64,000 nt of DNA from Diaphorobacter limosus (GCF_033100095.1 NZ_CP136921.1:1396501-1460500); one strand, 5' to 3'; numbered from the stretch's first letter, positions 1 to 9,261 are shown. Notes: generated by a model not told the origin, from the sequence alone. Made by a program: numbers and translations.

Positions 1-321
1 CCCGCGCCTGATGCGCTGGTGCTGTGCCTGGGAGACTTGCAAGTGGACTTGGCGAGGCGGCGCGCCACTCGGGCCGGCCAGCGCATCGATCTGTCCGCAA
101 AGGAATTCCAACTGCTGACGCTGCTCTTGCGCCGCAAGGGCGAGGTTCTGTCACGTACCGAAATCGCGGAACAAGTATGGGACGTGAACTTCGATCACGG
201 TACCAACGTGATCGACGTCGCTGTGCGTCGCCTTCGGAGCAAGCTCGACCTGCCCTTCGAGCGCCCACTGCTGCACACCGTCCGTGGCATGGGCTACGTA
301 CTCGAAGATCGGCAACCGTGA
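1..321 (+). CDS. Response regulator, C-terminal winged-helix part (cut by window edge)
   Basis: Reading frame 1 is open from the first base and ends with TGA at 319-321. The visible 106 residues are an OmpR/PhoB-type winged-helix DNA-binding domain: [20 protein letters not shown], then the recognition helix [15 protein letters not shown] and the wing [10 protein letters not shown]. The phosphoacceptor receiver domain lies upstream of the window. It overlaps the sensor kinase start by four bases (GTGA), so the two form a two-component operon. The sequence resembles heavy-metal regulators of the CopR/CzcR/IrlR group, which fits the neighbouring metal genes; the metal sensed cannot be told. Confidence 0.9.
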   Translation, partial: PAPDALVLCLGDLQVDLARRRATRAGQRIDLSAKEFQLLTLLLRRKGEVLSRTEIAEQVWDVNFDHGTNVIDVAVRRLRSKLDLPFERPLLHTVRGMGYVLEDRQP

Positions 322-1640
322 GACCCAGGCGTGCCGGATCGCTGGGGCGGCGGCTTGCCCGCTGGCTCGCACTTCTCACCCTGGTCGGGCTGGCCTTGAC
401 CTGTCTGGGCATTTACACCGTCACCGCACTGAGCTTCAAAGAGCGGCAGATGGACACGCTGCGGCAACAGCAGATCCAGGTGAACCATCTCATTGCTGAG
501 GCAGCAGGGTTGGGAAGCGGTACGCTTGCACACAAGCTTGACGATGGCATGGTCGGCCGACAGGACATGAAATTGATCCTGACCCGTGCCGACGGCAGCG
601 TCATCTATGCCAGCGCCGGCATTCCAGTGCATCACCGCGTGATCGACATGCGATTCGAGGCTACGACCGGCATCCCCCCCATCCAGGCGGTGCTGAGTCT
701 TGATGTCAGCGAGGACGATCGTGTGCTAGAACGCCTAGCCCGCACGCTCGTCGCCGCCGCACTCGCTGGCGCAGTGGTGATTGCTGCTGGCGGATTTACG
801 CTGGTGCAAATCGGGCTGCGTCCCGTGCGCGACCTCTCGGCTCAGATCCAGGCACTGGAGGCCGATACTCTGCACCGGCTTCTGGATGGCTCCGCTCAAC
901 CCGACGAACTGGCTCCGCTGGTGGCTCACGTCAACGAGTTGCTGAAGCGTCTGCACAAAGCCTACGAACAACTGGAAGCCTTCAATGCTGACGTTGCGCA
1001 TGAACTGTTCACGCCGTTGGCGACGTTGATGGGGGGCACTGAAGTTGCTTTGCGCAAAGCACGCGATGCCGACACGTTGCGAGACGTGTTGGGCTCGCAC
1101 CTCGAAGATCTCCAGCGCATGTCGATGATCGTGCAGGACATGCTCTTTCTGTCGCAAGCCGACCGTGGGGCTGAGGCCCGCCGCGAGCACGTCGCCAGCA
1201 TGGCAGGCGTTGCGCGCACGGTGGTGGAATTGCACGAGGCAGCCATTGAGGAAGCCGGGCTGAAAGTTCGTATCAATGGTGATGCCACTGGCTTGGCCGA
1301 CGTGCGCCTATTGCAGCGCGCATTGTCAAACCTGATCGGCAACGCAACCCGGCACGCGCATCCGCACAGCACCGTTGTCGTGCAAATCGACCGGCTGGAC
1401 GGCGAGATCGCCCTGCGGGTGGTGAACGAGGGGCAGACGATTTCAGCCGAGCATTTGCCCAATCTGTTCAACCGCTTCTACCGGGCAGATGCAGCGCGGT
1501 CGGATGCCGCCCGCAATCATGGACTGGGCTTGGCCATCGTGGCTGCCATCGCCCGCATGCACGGAGGGCGGACGATGGTCGATTCGAGCAACGGCATCAC
1601 GTCTATCGGGCTCATGGTGCCCACCCCGCGCGCGCAATAG
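318..1640 (+). CDS. Heavy-metal-type sensor histidine kinase
   Basis: 440-aa membrane sensor kinase, partner of the regulator just upstream. The frame is open much further left, but GTG at 318, overlapping the upstream stop, gives a normal N-terminus. Residues about 10-35 form the first membrane helix, a short periplasmic loop follows, and a second helix ([20 protein letters not shown]) leads into a HAMP-like linker. The H-box is [13 protein letters not shown] with the phosphorylated His. The ATPase domain shows [14 protein letters not shown] (N box) and [18 protein letters not shown] (G box). The short periplasmic part resembles CopS/CzcS/IrlS kinases. It probably senses an excess metal in the periplasm and controls cargo genes to the left or right. 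Confidence 0.9.
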   Translation: MRPRRAGSLGRRLARWLALLTLVGLALTCLGIYTVTALSFKERQMDTLRQQQIQVNHLIAEAAGLGSGTLAHKLDDGMVGRQDMKLILTRADGSVIYASAGIPVHHRVIDMRFEATTGIPPIQAVLSLDVSEDDRVLERLARTLVAAALAGAVVIAAGGFTLVQIGLRPVRDLSAQIQALEADTLHRLLDGSAQPDELAPLVAHVNELLKRLHKAYEQLEAFNADVAHELFTPLATLMGGTEVALRKARDADTLRDVLGSHLEDLQRMSMIVQDMLFLSQADRGAEARREHVASMAGVARTVVELHEAAIEEAGLKVRINGDATGLADVRLLQRALSNLIGNATRHAHPHSTVVVQIDRLDGEIALRVVNEGQTISAEHLPNLFNRFYRADAARSDAARNHGLGLAIVAAIARMHGGRTMVDSSNGITSIGLMVPTPRAQ

Positions 1641-1675
1641 TCAACGGATCGGGCACCACCAACAGACTGGCTCCA

Positions 1676-2368
1676 CTAGCCAATTACTTCTTCCAGCAGG
1701 AGAAGCGCCAGAAAGCCGACAAAGAACATCGCCGTCACCCAGGGGCGATCTGGCGTTTCGTGTGCTTCGATCAGCAGTTCTTCGGTCACGAGGTAGAGCA
1801 ACGCAATCAGACCAAACGCGAAGAAGCCAGTCAGAAGAGGGTTGGGCAACAGCGCCACCGGCGCTCCAAGCAAGGCCCCGATCGGCAGCAAGAGCACGAG
1901 CGCGGCCGTGATCCAGACGACCCTGGCACGGGAGCGAACGCTCTCGCCGAGTTCCGTGGCCACTGTCAATCCCAGGAACAGAACCTCGATGGTCAGGGCG
2001 ATGGTCAGAAGCAAGCCGACCTTTGGGCCAGCCGCAAACCCGATACCAAGCACCAAGCCATCAATCAGGATGTCGATGCCGATCACGGTCAGGAGACCGG
2101 CCGGCCCCTTCGCCAACGCTTCCAGATGCTTCACCAGCAGCATGGTGGCGACGCCGATTCCGCCGCCGATCATCGTCGCCCAAGGCGAGGCCCGGTGCAT
2201 GATGTCGGGCAAGATTTCGCCGGCCGCCGCCGCGAACACGACGCCAGCGGCGAAATGCTGAATCGCGCTGACCAGTGTTGGCCCCGGCCGCACGTTCACC
2301 GCGACCGCAGCTCCGATGATGGCGGCCGCTGCCGGGATCAAGGTGTAGATCCAGGCCGAGATCACCAT
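1676..2368 (-). CDS. ZIP family metal transporter
   Basis: 230-aa integral membrane protein with about eight hydrophobic helices. Family marks are HFAAGVVFAAAAGEILPD near residue 38 and IDILIDGLVLG near residue 100, where His, Glu and Asp side chains of ZIP proteins carry divalent metal, and the C-terminal TEELLIEAHETPDRPW. ZIP proteins move zinc, iron or cadmium into the cytoplasm in most cases, though some family members in metal-resistance islands are thought to act in efflux. It follows the zinc-ribbon gene by three bases and is probably co-transcribed with cadA, so it is part of the cadmium/zinc cargo. Its end faces the sensor kinase end with 35 bases between. Confidence 0.88.
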   Translation of the reverse strand: MVISAWIYTLIPAAAAIIGAAVAVNVRPGPTLVSAIQHFAAGVVFAAAAGEILPDIMHRASPWATMIGGGIGVATMLLVKHLEALAKGPAGLLTVIGIDILIDGLVLGIGFAAGPKVGLLLTIALTIEVLFLGLTVATELGESVRSRARVVWITAALVLLLPIGALLGAPVALLPNPLLTGFFAFGLIALLYLVTEELLIEAHETPDRPWVTAMFFVGFLALLLLEEVIG

Positions 2369-2371
2369 GAC

Positions 2372-2662
2372 TTAAGTTACCGCGTTGCCGCACTGAGCAC
2401 AGAATTTCGCGCCGATCGGAATGACGCTACTGCACTTCGTGCACGACGCTGGCACCAGCGATGTCCCGCACTGGCCGCAAAAGCGAGCGCCGTTCGGATT
2501 GATCGCTTTGCATTGCGGGCAGGTGATGCCACTGACCGAAGGCGCTGGATTGTGCCCCCAGTCGTGGCTGCTGGGGCTACCGTGGCCGCGGCTATTGCCA
2601 TGCCCGTGGGAACTGCCATGCCCCCCGCCATGCCCGCCAAAAATTCGATCCAGAATTCCCAT
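2372..2662 (-). CDS. Small Gly/His-rich protein with two zinc ribbons
   Basis: 96-aa protein starting at ATG 2662, eight bases after a GGAG motif; an upstream in-frame GTG (2671) is less likely. The first 40 residues (GGHGGGHGSSHGHGNSRGHG) are rich in glycine and histidine and could bind metal. The C-terminal half holds two short zinc ribbons, CPQCKAINPNGARFCGQCG and CTKCSSVIPIGAKFCAQCG, each with two CxxC pairs. It lies between cadA and the ZIP gene, on the same strand with short gaps, suggesting a role in zinc or cadmium handling such as buffering or delivery. I do not recognise a characterised homologue; the function is inferred from composition and context. Confidence 0.75.
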   Translation of the reverse strand: MGILDRIFGGHGGGHGSSHGHGNSRGHGSPSSHDWGHNPAPSVSGITCPQCKAINPNGARFCGQCGTSLVPASCTKCSSVIPIGAKFCAQCGNAVT

Positions 2663-2684
2663 TTTCAACACTCCATATTCAGTT

Positions 2685-5129
2685 TTACTGACCCGCCCGC
2701 TGCCTGAGCAGCCTCAGCCCGTTGAAGACCACCAGCAGGCTCGCCCCCATGTCGGCGAACACGGCCATCCACATGGAGGCATCGTCGAAGATGGCCAGCA
2801 GCAAGAACACCAACTTGATGCCCAGCGCGAGCGCGATGTTCTGCCACAGCACGGCGTGGGTGCGCTTGGATAGCCGGATCGTTTCGGGCAGGCGGCGCAG
2901 GTCGTCGTTCATGACCACCACGTCGGCGGCTTCCATCGCCGTGTGGGTGCCCGCGCCGCCCATAGCGAAGCCGATGTCAGCCTTCGCCAGCGCGGGGGCA
3001 TCGTTGATGCCGTCGCCGGTCATCGCCGTGACGCCCAGGCGCTGCTGAAGCTCGCCGATGGCGCGCAGCTTGTCTTCGGGCAGCAGGTTGCCGCGCACCT
3101 CGGCGATGCCCGCCTGGGCGCCGACGGTTTGCGCCGTCGCTAGGTTGTCCCCCGTCAGCATCACCGGCGTCACACCCAGCGCCTTCAGGTCGGCCACGGC
3201 CTGCGCCGACGAGGGTTTGATCGTGTCAGCCACCGCGCAGATGGCCATGACCCGTTCGCTGCTGGCCAGCAGCGTGACGGTACGGCCCGCTTGTTCATGC
3301 ACTGCGAGGCGGGCTTCGAGTTCAGCCGAGCATTGCCCGCGCTCTTCGATCCAGCGGTGGTTGGCCAGCACATAGGTATGGCCGTCGATCACCCCCTGCA
3401 CGCCGCGCCCGGCAACGGCCTGAAATTCGTCCACCTCTTGCGCGGCGGATGACACGCCGTCCGCGATGGCTTTGGACACCGGGTGATCCGACCGCGCCGC
3501 GAGGCTCTTGGCCAGCCCCTCCAGGACTTGCTGACCGAGTCCTGCGTCCACGGGCTCGAAGGCCACCAGCTTGGGCTTGCCTTCGGTGATGGTGCCGGTC
3601 TTGTCCAGCGCCACGGCCTTGATCTTGCGCGCCTCTTCCAGGTACACACCGCCTTTGATCAGGATGCCCCGCCGCGCCCCGGCGGCCAAACCGCTGACGA
3701 CGGTGACGGGCGTGGAAATCACCAAGGCGCAGGGGCAGGCAATGACCAGCAGCACCAGAGCCTTATAGGCGGCCTGCATCCAGGTCAGCCCCATGAGCCA
3801 CGGAGCCAACAGCGCAACGGCAACGGCCAGGACAAACACCGCAGGCGTGTAGATGGCGGCAAAGCGATCCACGAAACGCTGGGTGGGGGCGCGGGAGGAC
3901 TGGGCCTGCTCAACGGCGTGGATGATGCGCGCCAGCGTGCTGTCGGAAGCAGGCGCCGTAACACGGATTTCCAGCGCCGCAGCCTGATTGATGGTGCCGG
4001 CGAAGACTTCATCGCCAGGGCTCTTGTCCACCGGCAGGCTTTCGCCGGTCACGGGGGATTGGTCAATGGCGCTCTGGCCCAAGGTCACGATGCCATCCAG
4101 AGGAAGGCGCTCGCCGGGGCGAATACGCACCGTCGCGCCCACAGTGACTTCCTTGACGCCGATGCGTGCCCAACTGCCGTCGTCTTGACGCACTTCGGCC
4201 TGCTCCGGCGCGAGCGCCAGCAAGCTCTTGATGGCACCGCGCGCCCGATCCACGGCGCGCGCCTCGATGGCTTCCGCAATGGCATACAAGGCCATCACCA
4301 TCGCCGCTTCGGGCCACTGGCCGATCAGAAAAGCGCCGGTCACGGCCACGGTCATCAGGGCATTGATGTTCAAGCGGCCCTGTCGCAGCGCGGCCAGTCC
4401 CTTGCCGTAAACCGAGAAACCCGACAGCGCGATGGCCGCCGCAGCCAGTGCCATTCCCAGCGCCTTGACTGGCACGCTGTCTGGGAAGGCGAATGCCAAG
4501 CCTTCGGCCGCCACGGCGAGCCCCAAGGCGCCCAGCGACTTGCCCCAGGTCGTCCAGAAGCCCGTTGGCGAGGCAACCGCAGCGGCAGCAGCCGACGACC
4601 CGGTATCGCCAAGAGGTTCCGGCTTGAAGCCTGCCTTGCGGATCGCGTCCACCGCCTGCTGCAAGACAGGATCATCGGCGGCAATGGCCAGCTCGCGGTC
4701 GCCCAGATTGAATTGCAGGCTACGAATTCCCGCCATGCCGTCCAACGCCCGGCGGATTTCCGACTCCTCCGAGGCACAGTCCATGTTTGCAATGCGGAAG
4801 CGCTGGGCATTCTTCGCGCCGAGGGGTTCTGGCTTGAAACCCGCTTTGCGGATCGCTTCCAGGGCTTGGGGCAGCGCGTGGTCATCGGCGGCAATGGCAA
4901 GCTCTCGATCCCCTAGGTTGAATCGCAGGCCGCGAATCCCCGCCATGCCTTCCAGCGCCCGGCGGATTTCCGACTCCTCCGAGGCGCAGTCCATGTTTGC
5001 TATGCGAAAGCGCTGCGGCTCGACAGTCGTTGGATCAGACGGTGTTGGCTCGGGCACCGCAGGCACTGTTGCACAGCTACTCCCGCAGCAAGCAGCGTCG
5101 GCGTGTTGGCGTTGGTGGGCAGGGTTCAT
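2685..5129 (-). CDS. cadA: Cadmium/zinc/lead-exporting P-type ATPase with two HMA domains
   Basis: 814-aa P1B-type ATPase that pumps Cd, Zn or Pb out of the cytoplasm. ATG 5129 has AGGAG eight bases upstream. A Cys-rich start (AACCGSSC) is followed by two nearly identical heavy-metal-associated domains, each with MDCASEE in place of the usual CxxC. Then come the actuator domain, the membrane metal site CPC in VIACPCALVIST, the phosphorylation site DKTGTITEGK, the HP of SDHPVSKAI, MLTGDN and GDGINDAPAL. It is divergent from cadR and controlled by the MerR-type promoter between them. The two HMA copies look like a recent internal duplication. Confidence 0.95.
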   Translation of the reverse strand: MNPAHQRQHADAACCGSSCATVPAVPEPTPSDPTTVEPQRFRIANMDCASEESEIRRALEGMAGIRGLRFNLGDRELAIAADDHALPQALEAIRKAGFKPEPLGAKNAQRFRIANMDCASEESEIRRALDGMAGIRSLQFNLGDRELAIAADDPVLQQAVDAIRKAGFKPEPLGDTGSSAAAAAVASPTGFWTTWGKSLGALGLAVAAEGLAFAFPDSVPVKALGMALAAAAIALSGFSVYGKGLAALRQGRLNINALMTVAVTGAFLIGQWPEAAMVMALYAIAEAIEARAVDRARGAIKSLLALAPEQAEVRQDDGSWARIGVKEVTVGATVRIRPGERLPLDGIVTLGQSAIDQSPVTGESLPVDKSPGDEVFAGTINQAAALEIRVTAPASDSTLARIIHAVEQAQSSRAPTQRFVDRFAAIYTPAVFVLAVAVALLAPWLMGLTWMQAAYKALVLLVIACPCALVISTPVTVVSGLAAGARRGILIKGGVYLEEARKIKAVALDKTGTITEGKPKLVAFEPVDAGLGQQVLEGLAKSLAARSDHPVSKAIADGVSSAAQEVDEFQAVAGRGVQGVIDGHTYVLANHRWIEERGQCSAELEARLAVHEQAGRTVTLLASSERVMAICAVADTIKPSSAQAVADLKALGVTPVMLTGDNLATAQTVGAQAGIAEVRGNLLPEDKLRAIGELQQRLGVTAMTGDGINDAPALAKADIGFAMGGAGTHTAMEAADVVVMNDDLRRLPETIRLSKRTHAVLWQNIALALGIKLVFLLLAIFDDASMWMAVFADMGASLLVVFNGLRLLRQRAGQ

Positions 5130-5150
5130 GAAATTCTCCTTTTCAGGCAA

Positions 5151-5181
5151 ATTGGAAACCCTATACCCACTACAGAGTCAA
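5151..5181 (-). promoter_or_regulatory. MerR-type promoter/operator of cadA (CadR site)
   Basis: On the minus strand a -35 box TTGACT (5181-5176) and a -10 box TCCAAT (5156-5151) are separated by 19 bases, the over-long spacer typical of MerR-controlled promoters. Between them lies the dyad ACTCTGTAGTGGGTATAGGGT (5178-5158; arms ACTCTGT and ATAGGGT), close to known CadR/PbrR operators. CadR would bind here and untwist the spacer when loaded with metal, switching on cadA. Confidence 0.85.
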
Positions 5182-5232
5182 GCGCCTACAATGAGCCTTG
5201 GAGAAAAACTCGCGACCGCTCAAGATGAAGCT

Positions 5233-5688
5233 ATGAAAATCGGCGAACTGGCTAAGGCCGCACATACCCAGGTAGAGACGATCCGGTACTACGAGCGTGA
5301 AGGCTTGCTACCAGAAACGGCCCGTACAGATGGCAACTACCGCATGTACGCAGAAGAACACGTTGACCGACTGTCCTTCATCCGGCACTGCCGGGGTTTG
5401 GACATGACACTGGATGAAATCCGGGTTCTATTGCGCTTCAAGGATGCTCCGCACGAGAACTGCGCCCAGGTGAATGACCTGCTCGACGAGCACATCGACC
5501 ATGTGGCTACCCGCATCAAGGAATTGAAAGCGTTGGAACGACAGCTCAAGACCTTGCGGGAAAGCTGCCGGGAATCCCAGCAGGCCAGCCAGTGCGGCAT
5601 CTTGACCGAACTGTCCTCAGCATCGCGCCAGGTGCACGAGCCAGCAACGCGCAGGGGTCATGTTCATGGGGCACATAGCCTCAAGTGA
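5233..5688 (+). CDS. cadR: CadR/PbrR-type MerR family metal regulator
   Basis: 151-aa MerR-family activator. Residues 1-70 form the winged helix (MKIGELAKAAHTQVETIRYY, then the wing EREGLLPETARTDGNYRMY). A dimerisation helix with ENCAQVNDLLDEHI carries one of the metal-binding cysteines and the loop ESCRESQQASQC carries two more, as in CadR and PbrR. The C-terminus has scattered histidines (HVHGAH), a CadR-like trait. ATG 5233 was chosen because the family starts MKIGELA; the frame is open further upstream. It is divergent from cadA and its stop codon directly abuts the stop of the relaxase gene. Confidence 0.9.
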   Translation: MKIGELAKAAHTQVETIRYYEREGLLPETARTDGNYRMYAEEHVDRLSFIRHCRGLDMTLDEIRVLLRFKDAPHENCAQVNDLLDEHIDHVATRIKELKALERQLKTLRESCRESQQASQCGILTELSSASRQVHEPATRRGHVHGAHSLK

Positions 5689-7671
5689 CTAGCTCAAAGA
5701 AACTCCAAGCCGACGCCCGATTTCCCATGAGGCCGCTCCGCCACGCACCGTCGCCGCAAGCTGCTGCCCCAGTCGCTGCTCGATCACTGGCTTCCACGGC
5801 ACCAAGCTGAAGCCCATGCCGTCGTCCAGCATCGCGTACCGACCGCTGGCGAGCATGACGCTGCGCCGGTAGATACCGGCCACGCGCTGCCCGTCGGCCA
5901 CCGGGCGATGCTCCAGGCCGGTGTCGGCCGCAATGTCTTTGGCGGCCTGTGCCAGTTCCCGATCGCGTAGTGTGCCCAGTAGGTTGCGCGCGAGGATCAC
6001 GCGCTGCCCGCGCCGCTCGGCCAGTCCCTGTTCCGCCAGGAAGTCGGCGCGCTGCTGCATTGCCTGCTTGGCCTCGCCGCCAAAGCCCAGGTCGCCCAGG
6101 CCCGAGCCGCCGCCGATCAGTTGCTGGTCGAGCCAGGTGACCCCGATCACGCGCGCCTGCCGCTCGATGGGCAGGTGCGATTTCAGCTCCACGGCTACGC
6201 CGCCCAGGCGCTGCGCGTCGTACTGGCGGCCCTGCTCGGGCAGGTCGTCCGGCACCTTCCATAGCCCCTCGGCCACGCGCTCCACGATGCCAGTCCGGCG
6301 CAGAGCTTCGAGCCGGCGGACGTGGGCCGCGACGACTTCCTGTGGATCACGGCCCGGCGCGGCCTGACCCTGCGCGATGGCAAGGTGGTGGTCGGTGCGG
6401 TACAGGCCATCGCTCGCCAGTGCGGCGATGTTCTTGTCGGCCGCGCGCACGTCGGCCGATCCCTTCACCTCCACCACGGCGCCGGCCGGATAGTTCGCCA
6501 GCTCGTCGCGGGCGTTGAGCGCGACGTAGTGGGCCTTGCCGTCCACGCCGTCGATGACCAGATAGCCCCGGTCGCGCAGCTCGTCGGCCAGCCCCTTCGC
6601 GGCCACGCGGCCGACAATGGTGCGACCATCGTCGCCAGGCTCGAATACCGCCAGCTCGCGCGGCTCGCCCCGCATGGCCCGCTGCATGGTGCGGATGATG
6701 TCGCCGCGCTCGCCCAGGGCGCGCAGGGTCTTTTCGGCATCGGCATGAATGGCCCAGGTTCCGGGCTGCGTCTCGTCGGCCAGGCCCAGGCGCTGCAAGC
6801 GTTGCAGGCGGCCGATCAGCAGCAGGCACTGGCGTTGCAACCTCGACTCGTTGAGCCGTTCGACATGCACCAGGCCATCGTCGCCCAGCTCGCGCTTGAG
6901 CGTGCGATCCAGGTTCGTCCACCGCTCCTGATCCACCTCGCGCCGCAAGGTCTGCTGGATCTCCAGCTCGGTGCGCGGCCCCAGCCATTCGGTCGCCAGT
7001 TCGGCGGCGCGATGGCGGAAGCCGTCGGCGATGTAGTCGCCGGCGATGATGAGGTCTTTGCCGGTGTCGTCGCGCCCGCGCACGACGATGTGCGTGTGTG
7101 GGTTGTCGGTGTTCCAGTGATCGACCGCCACCCATTCCAGCCGCGTACCCAAGTCAGCTTCCATGCGGCCCATCAGGTGCCGCGTGTAGGTGCGCAGGTC
7201 TTCCAGCTCGGCGCCATCCTCGGGCGAGAGGATGAAGCGGAAATGATGCCGGTCATCGGCGCAGCGTTCCTTGAAGGCGTCGAGGTCGGCGGTATCGGTC
7301 TGCGGCCCGTAGGCTTGGCCCGGCTCGCCATCGCGGCCCACGCCGTCGCGCTCGATGTAGCGCAGGTGCTTGGCGAGCGACTGCGGGCTGGCCCGCTGCT
7401 GATTGACCAGCAGCGTCTTGATGGCCACGCGCCGCGACATGGGCGTGAGCTTCGCCCCCGCGAAGCGCGCTGCCGTGTGGCCGCGTCCCAGGCGCGAGCC
7501 GGGCCGCTGGCCGGCGCGCTGTCCGCTGCCGCTGGCGCCAGGACGGCGCACCGAGGACTTGCCGCTGCTGGCCTTGCCTGCCTGCTTGAGCACCTTGGAG
7601 ACGAAGCCCTGGCCCCGGTTCTTCGGGGCACTGGGGCGGATGCGGAAATCATCGTCGCGGCGGTCGGTCAT
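5689..7671 (-). CDS. ICE relaxase (VirD2-like, with DUF3363)
   Basis: 660-aa conjugative relaxase that nicks the element at its origin of transfer and leads the strand into the recipient. The catalytic histidine motif is plain: EWVAVDHWNTDNPHTHIVV, with the metal-binding His residues. The N-terminus (about 80 residues) is basic and low-complexity; the long C-terminal half matches the DUF3363 architecture seen in Tn4371-type elements. ATG 7671 was chosen since it begins MTDRRDDDFRIRP, usual for this family. Order DUF2840-traF-relaxase on the same strand supports the role. The end of the gene marks the point where the cadmium cargo joins the ICE core. Confidence 0.9.
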   Translation of the reverse strand: MTDRRDDDFRIRPSAPKNRGQGFVSKVLKQAGKASSGKSSVRRPGASGSGQRAGQRPGSRLGRGHTAARFAGAKLTPMSRRVAIKTLLVNQQRASPQSLAKHLRYIERDGVGRDGEPGQAYGPQTDTADLDAFKERCADDRHHFRFILSPEDGAELEDLRTYTRHLMGRMEADLGTRLEWVAVDHWNTDNPHTHIVVRGRDDTGKDLIIAGDYIADGFRHRAAELATEWLGPRTELEIQQTLRREVDQERWTNLDRTLKRELGDDGLVHVERLNESRLQRQCLLLIGRLQRLQRLGLADETQPGTWAIHADAEKTLRALGERGDIIRTMQRAMRGEPRELAVFEPGDDGRTIVGRVAAKGLADELRDRGYLVIDGVDGKAHYVALNARDELANYPAGAVVEVKGSADVRAADKNIAALASDGLYRTDHHLAIAQGQAAPGRDPQEVVAAHVRRLEALRRTGIVERVAEGLWKVPDDLPEQGRQYDAQRLGGVAVELKSHLPIERQARVIGVTWLDQQLIGGGSGLGDLGFGGEAKQAMQQRADFLAEQGLAERRGQRVILARNLLGTLRDRELAQAAKDIAADTGLEHRPVADGQRVAGIYRRSVMLASGRYAMLDDGMGFSLVPWKPVIEQRLGQQLAATVRGGAASWEIGRRLGVSLS

Positions 7672-8119
7672 GGCTGCGCTCCCTGCAAGCTCTGGCGTGT
7701 CCGGTCGTGCGAAGCACGCGGACATGCCTGCATTGGCGCGGGCTTCGCGCCCCACGCGGCACGGCGGCGAAGCCGCTCCGTGCCGCGCCACCCCCACGTG
7801 CAGACTGGCTTTGCGGGCCGACAGGTGCCGCACCCTTTTGTCTTGCCTTCCGCCTTTGCCCCTCGCTGGCGCTCCGGGCAGCGGCGGCCCGGCGGCGCTG
7901 CTGCGCGAGCAGCCAGCGCGCCGGCGAACGCGAACACGGCCACAGACCGGGCGCGTTCGAGGCAAGACGCCTGCACGTTGGATGGCTGCGCCGAAGGCAG
8001 CGCGAAGTGCGGCGCGGATGCGCTCGCACTGCACGCGCTACGACACGGCGACGGCCAGCAGCACGACACGCCCGATGGCACGACAAGATGCACGGCGACG
8101 TGCAGCGAGTCGGCGGCCA
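7672..8119. other. 448-bp stretch without a convincing gene
   Basis: Very GC-rich DNA between traF and the relaxase. All frames on the minus strand are open for long runs, but their translations are Arg/Ala-rich shadows and I find no domain or ribosome binding site for a separate gene. Related elements may carry another transfer gene here; if so it is degraded. Confidence 0.5.
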
Positions 8120-8719
8120 TCATGGGCGGGACTCCAGCCAGACCGGATGCGCGACGCCGATCACGGCGGATGTGCTGACCGGCCCGAAATACCGGCTGTC
8201 GAACGACGCCGGGTTGGTCACACTGAGCAGGAAAAGTTCGCCGGGTTCTAGGTGACGGCACTGCTGCCAAGATGGCAGCGGCCGGCCCCAGCGGTCGGCA
8301 GGCAGCACGGCGGCCGAAGGCACGCCGTCGATGCGGACGACGCGGCCAGTGATGCACACCTCCTGCGGCGCGACGGCGCCCACGCGCTTGAGCAGCGGCA
8401 CGCGCGCCGGTAGGTAGCCACGCTGCGCGGCCAGCGCGGCGGCGTCTGGCGGCAGCGTGGTCAGGACGATGCTGCCCACGGACAGAGGACGTGGCAGCGA
8501 GCCGGTATCGTGGCCCAGCGGATCGACGCGATACCAGCCGACCGCCACACTGTCGGACGGGTTGTAGATCAGGCGCGGCATCGGCTGCACGAAGGACGCC
8601 CAGGCCAGCGCAGCGAGGCCGCAGGCGGACAGGCCCGCCAGCACGATACGAGCGCGCAGGCGCGAGCGAGGACGCGGCGGAATGCCCGCTGCACCGGCAA
8701 CGGCGGATGGAAACGTCAT
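8120..8719 (-). CDS. traF: TraF-like S26 signal peptidase (conjugation)
   Basis: 199-aa S26-family peptidase of the TraF type, which matures or cyclises the conjugative pilin at the inner membrane. One N-terminal membrane helix (ARIVLAGLSACGLAALAWASF) is followed by NPSDSVAVGWYRV, with the catalytic Ser, and RVPLLKRVGAV, with the catalytic Lys; FDSRYFGPV is the C-terminal family motif. Its start overlaps the DUF2840 stop by four bases (ATGA), so translation is coupled. It belongs to the minus-strand ICE core operon from repA through parA to the relaxase. Confidence 0.92.
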   Translation of the reverse strand: MTFPSAVAGAAGIPPRPRSRLRARIVLAGLSACGLAALAWASFVQPMPRLIYNPSDSVAVGWYRVDPLGHDTGSLPRPLSVGSIVLTTLPPDAAALAAQRGYLPARVPLLKRVGAVAPQEVCITGRVVRIDGVPSAAVLPADRWGRPLPSWQQCRHLEPGELFLLSVTNPASFDSRYFGPVSTSAVIGVAHPVWLESRP

Positions 8720-9261
8720 GACAGCGCCCTCCCGGTGAGCCAGGCAGCATGTCGCTCGGCGGTGTATTCGGGCAGCGGCAGGCGCGCAGCGAGCCGGTTG
8801 GCGAGCGTGCGCCAGTACGCGGGCGAGGCGCCGTTAGGCGCGATGCCCAGCGCCTCGATGGCGTCGATGCGCTCCAGCACGGCGCGCACCTGGTTCTCGC
8901 CCTCGGCGTGTAGCAGCAGGCGCGCGCCCGGCTGCACGCCGGGGATGCGCTGCGCCGCATCGAGCGGCGTGCAAGCCTGCATCACCATGAGCTGCCAGCG
9001 GATCGTGCCGTAGTCGTTGGCCTGCCAGCGGATGCGGCAGAGCATGGCGCCCGGCAGGAACACCGCGCAGCGCCGCCAGCGGTCGAGCTGGAGCGTGCGC
9101 GCAGGTTCGCCGAAGCGCAGGTAGAGCTTGAAGCGCGGTTCGATGTAGGCCAGCGCCACGCGCGTCAGCGGCGCGCTGGCGGGCTGGCCGGAAGGTGCTG
9201 CGAGCGCAGCCGTGGCCGCGCAGGCAACAGGCGCGGCGGCAGACGAAACGGATGCAGTCAT
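8716..9261 (-). CDS. DUF2840 family ICE protein
   Basis: 181-aa protein of unknown function. It matches the DUF2840 family by sequence feel (RFGEPARTLQLDRWRRCAVFLPG and RIRWQANDYGTIRWQLMVMQA) and by its fixed place between the ribbon-helix-helix gene and traF in Tn4371-type elements. ATG 9261 overlaps the preceding gene's stop by four bases and its own stop overlaps traF, so it is part of a tightly coupled operon. No catalytic motif is visible. A role in transfer or element upkeep is inferred only from position. Confidence 0.8.
   Translation of the reverse strand: MTASVSSAAAPVACAATAALAAPSGQPASAPLTRVALAYIEPRFKLYLRFGEPARTLQLDRWRRCAVFLPGAMLCRIRWQANDYGTIRWQLMVMQACTPLDAAQRIPGVQPGARLLLHAEGENQVRAVLERIDAIEALGIAPNGASPAYWRTLANRLAARLPLPEYTAERHAAWLTGRALS

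Noticed and set aside
24..317. Long upstream extension of the sensor kinase frame
   Set aside because: It runs through the response regulator gene in another frame, and GTG 318 with the GTGA overlap gives a normal kinase N-terminus.
7668..8960. 430-codon open frame on the minus strand across traF
   Set aside because: Arg/Ala/Ser-rich shadow typical of high-GC DNA; traF in the other frame has catalytic motifs.
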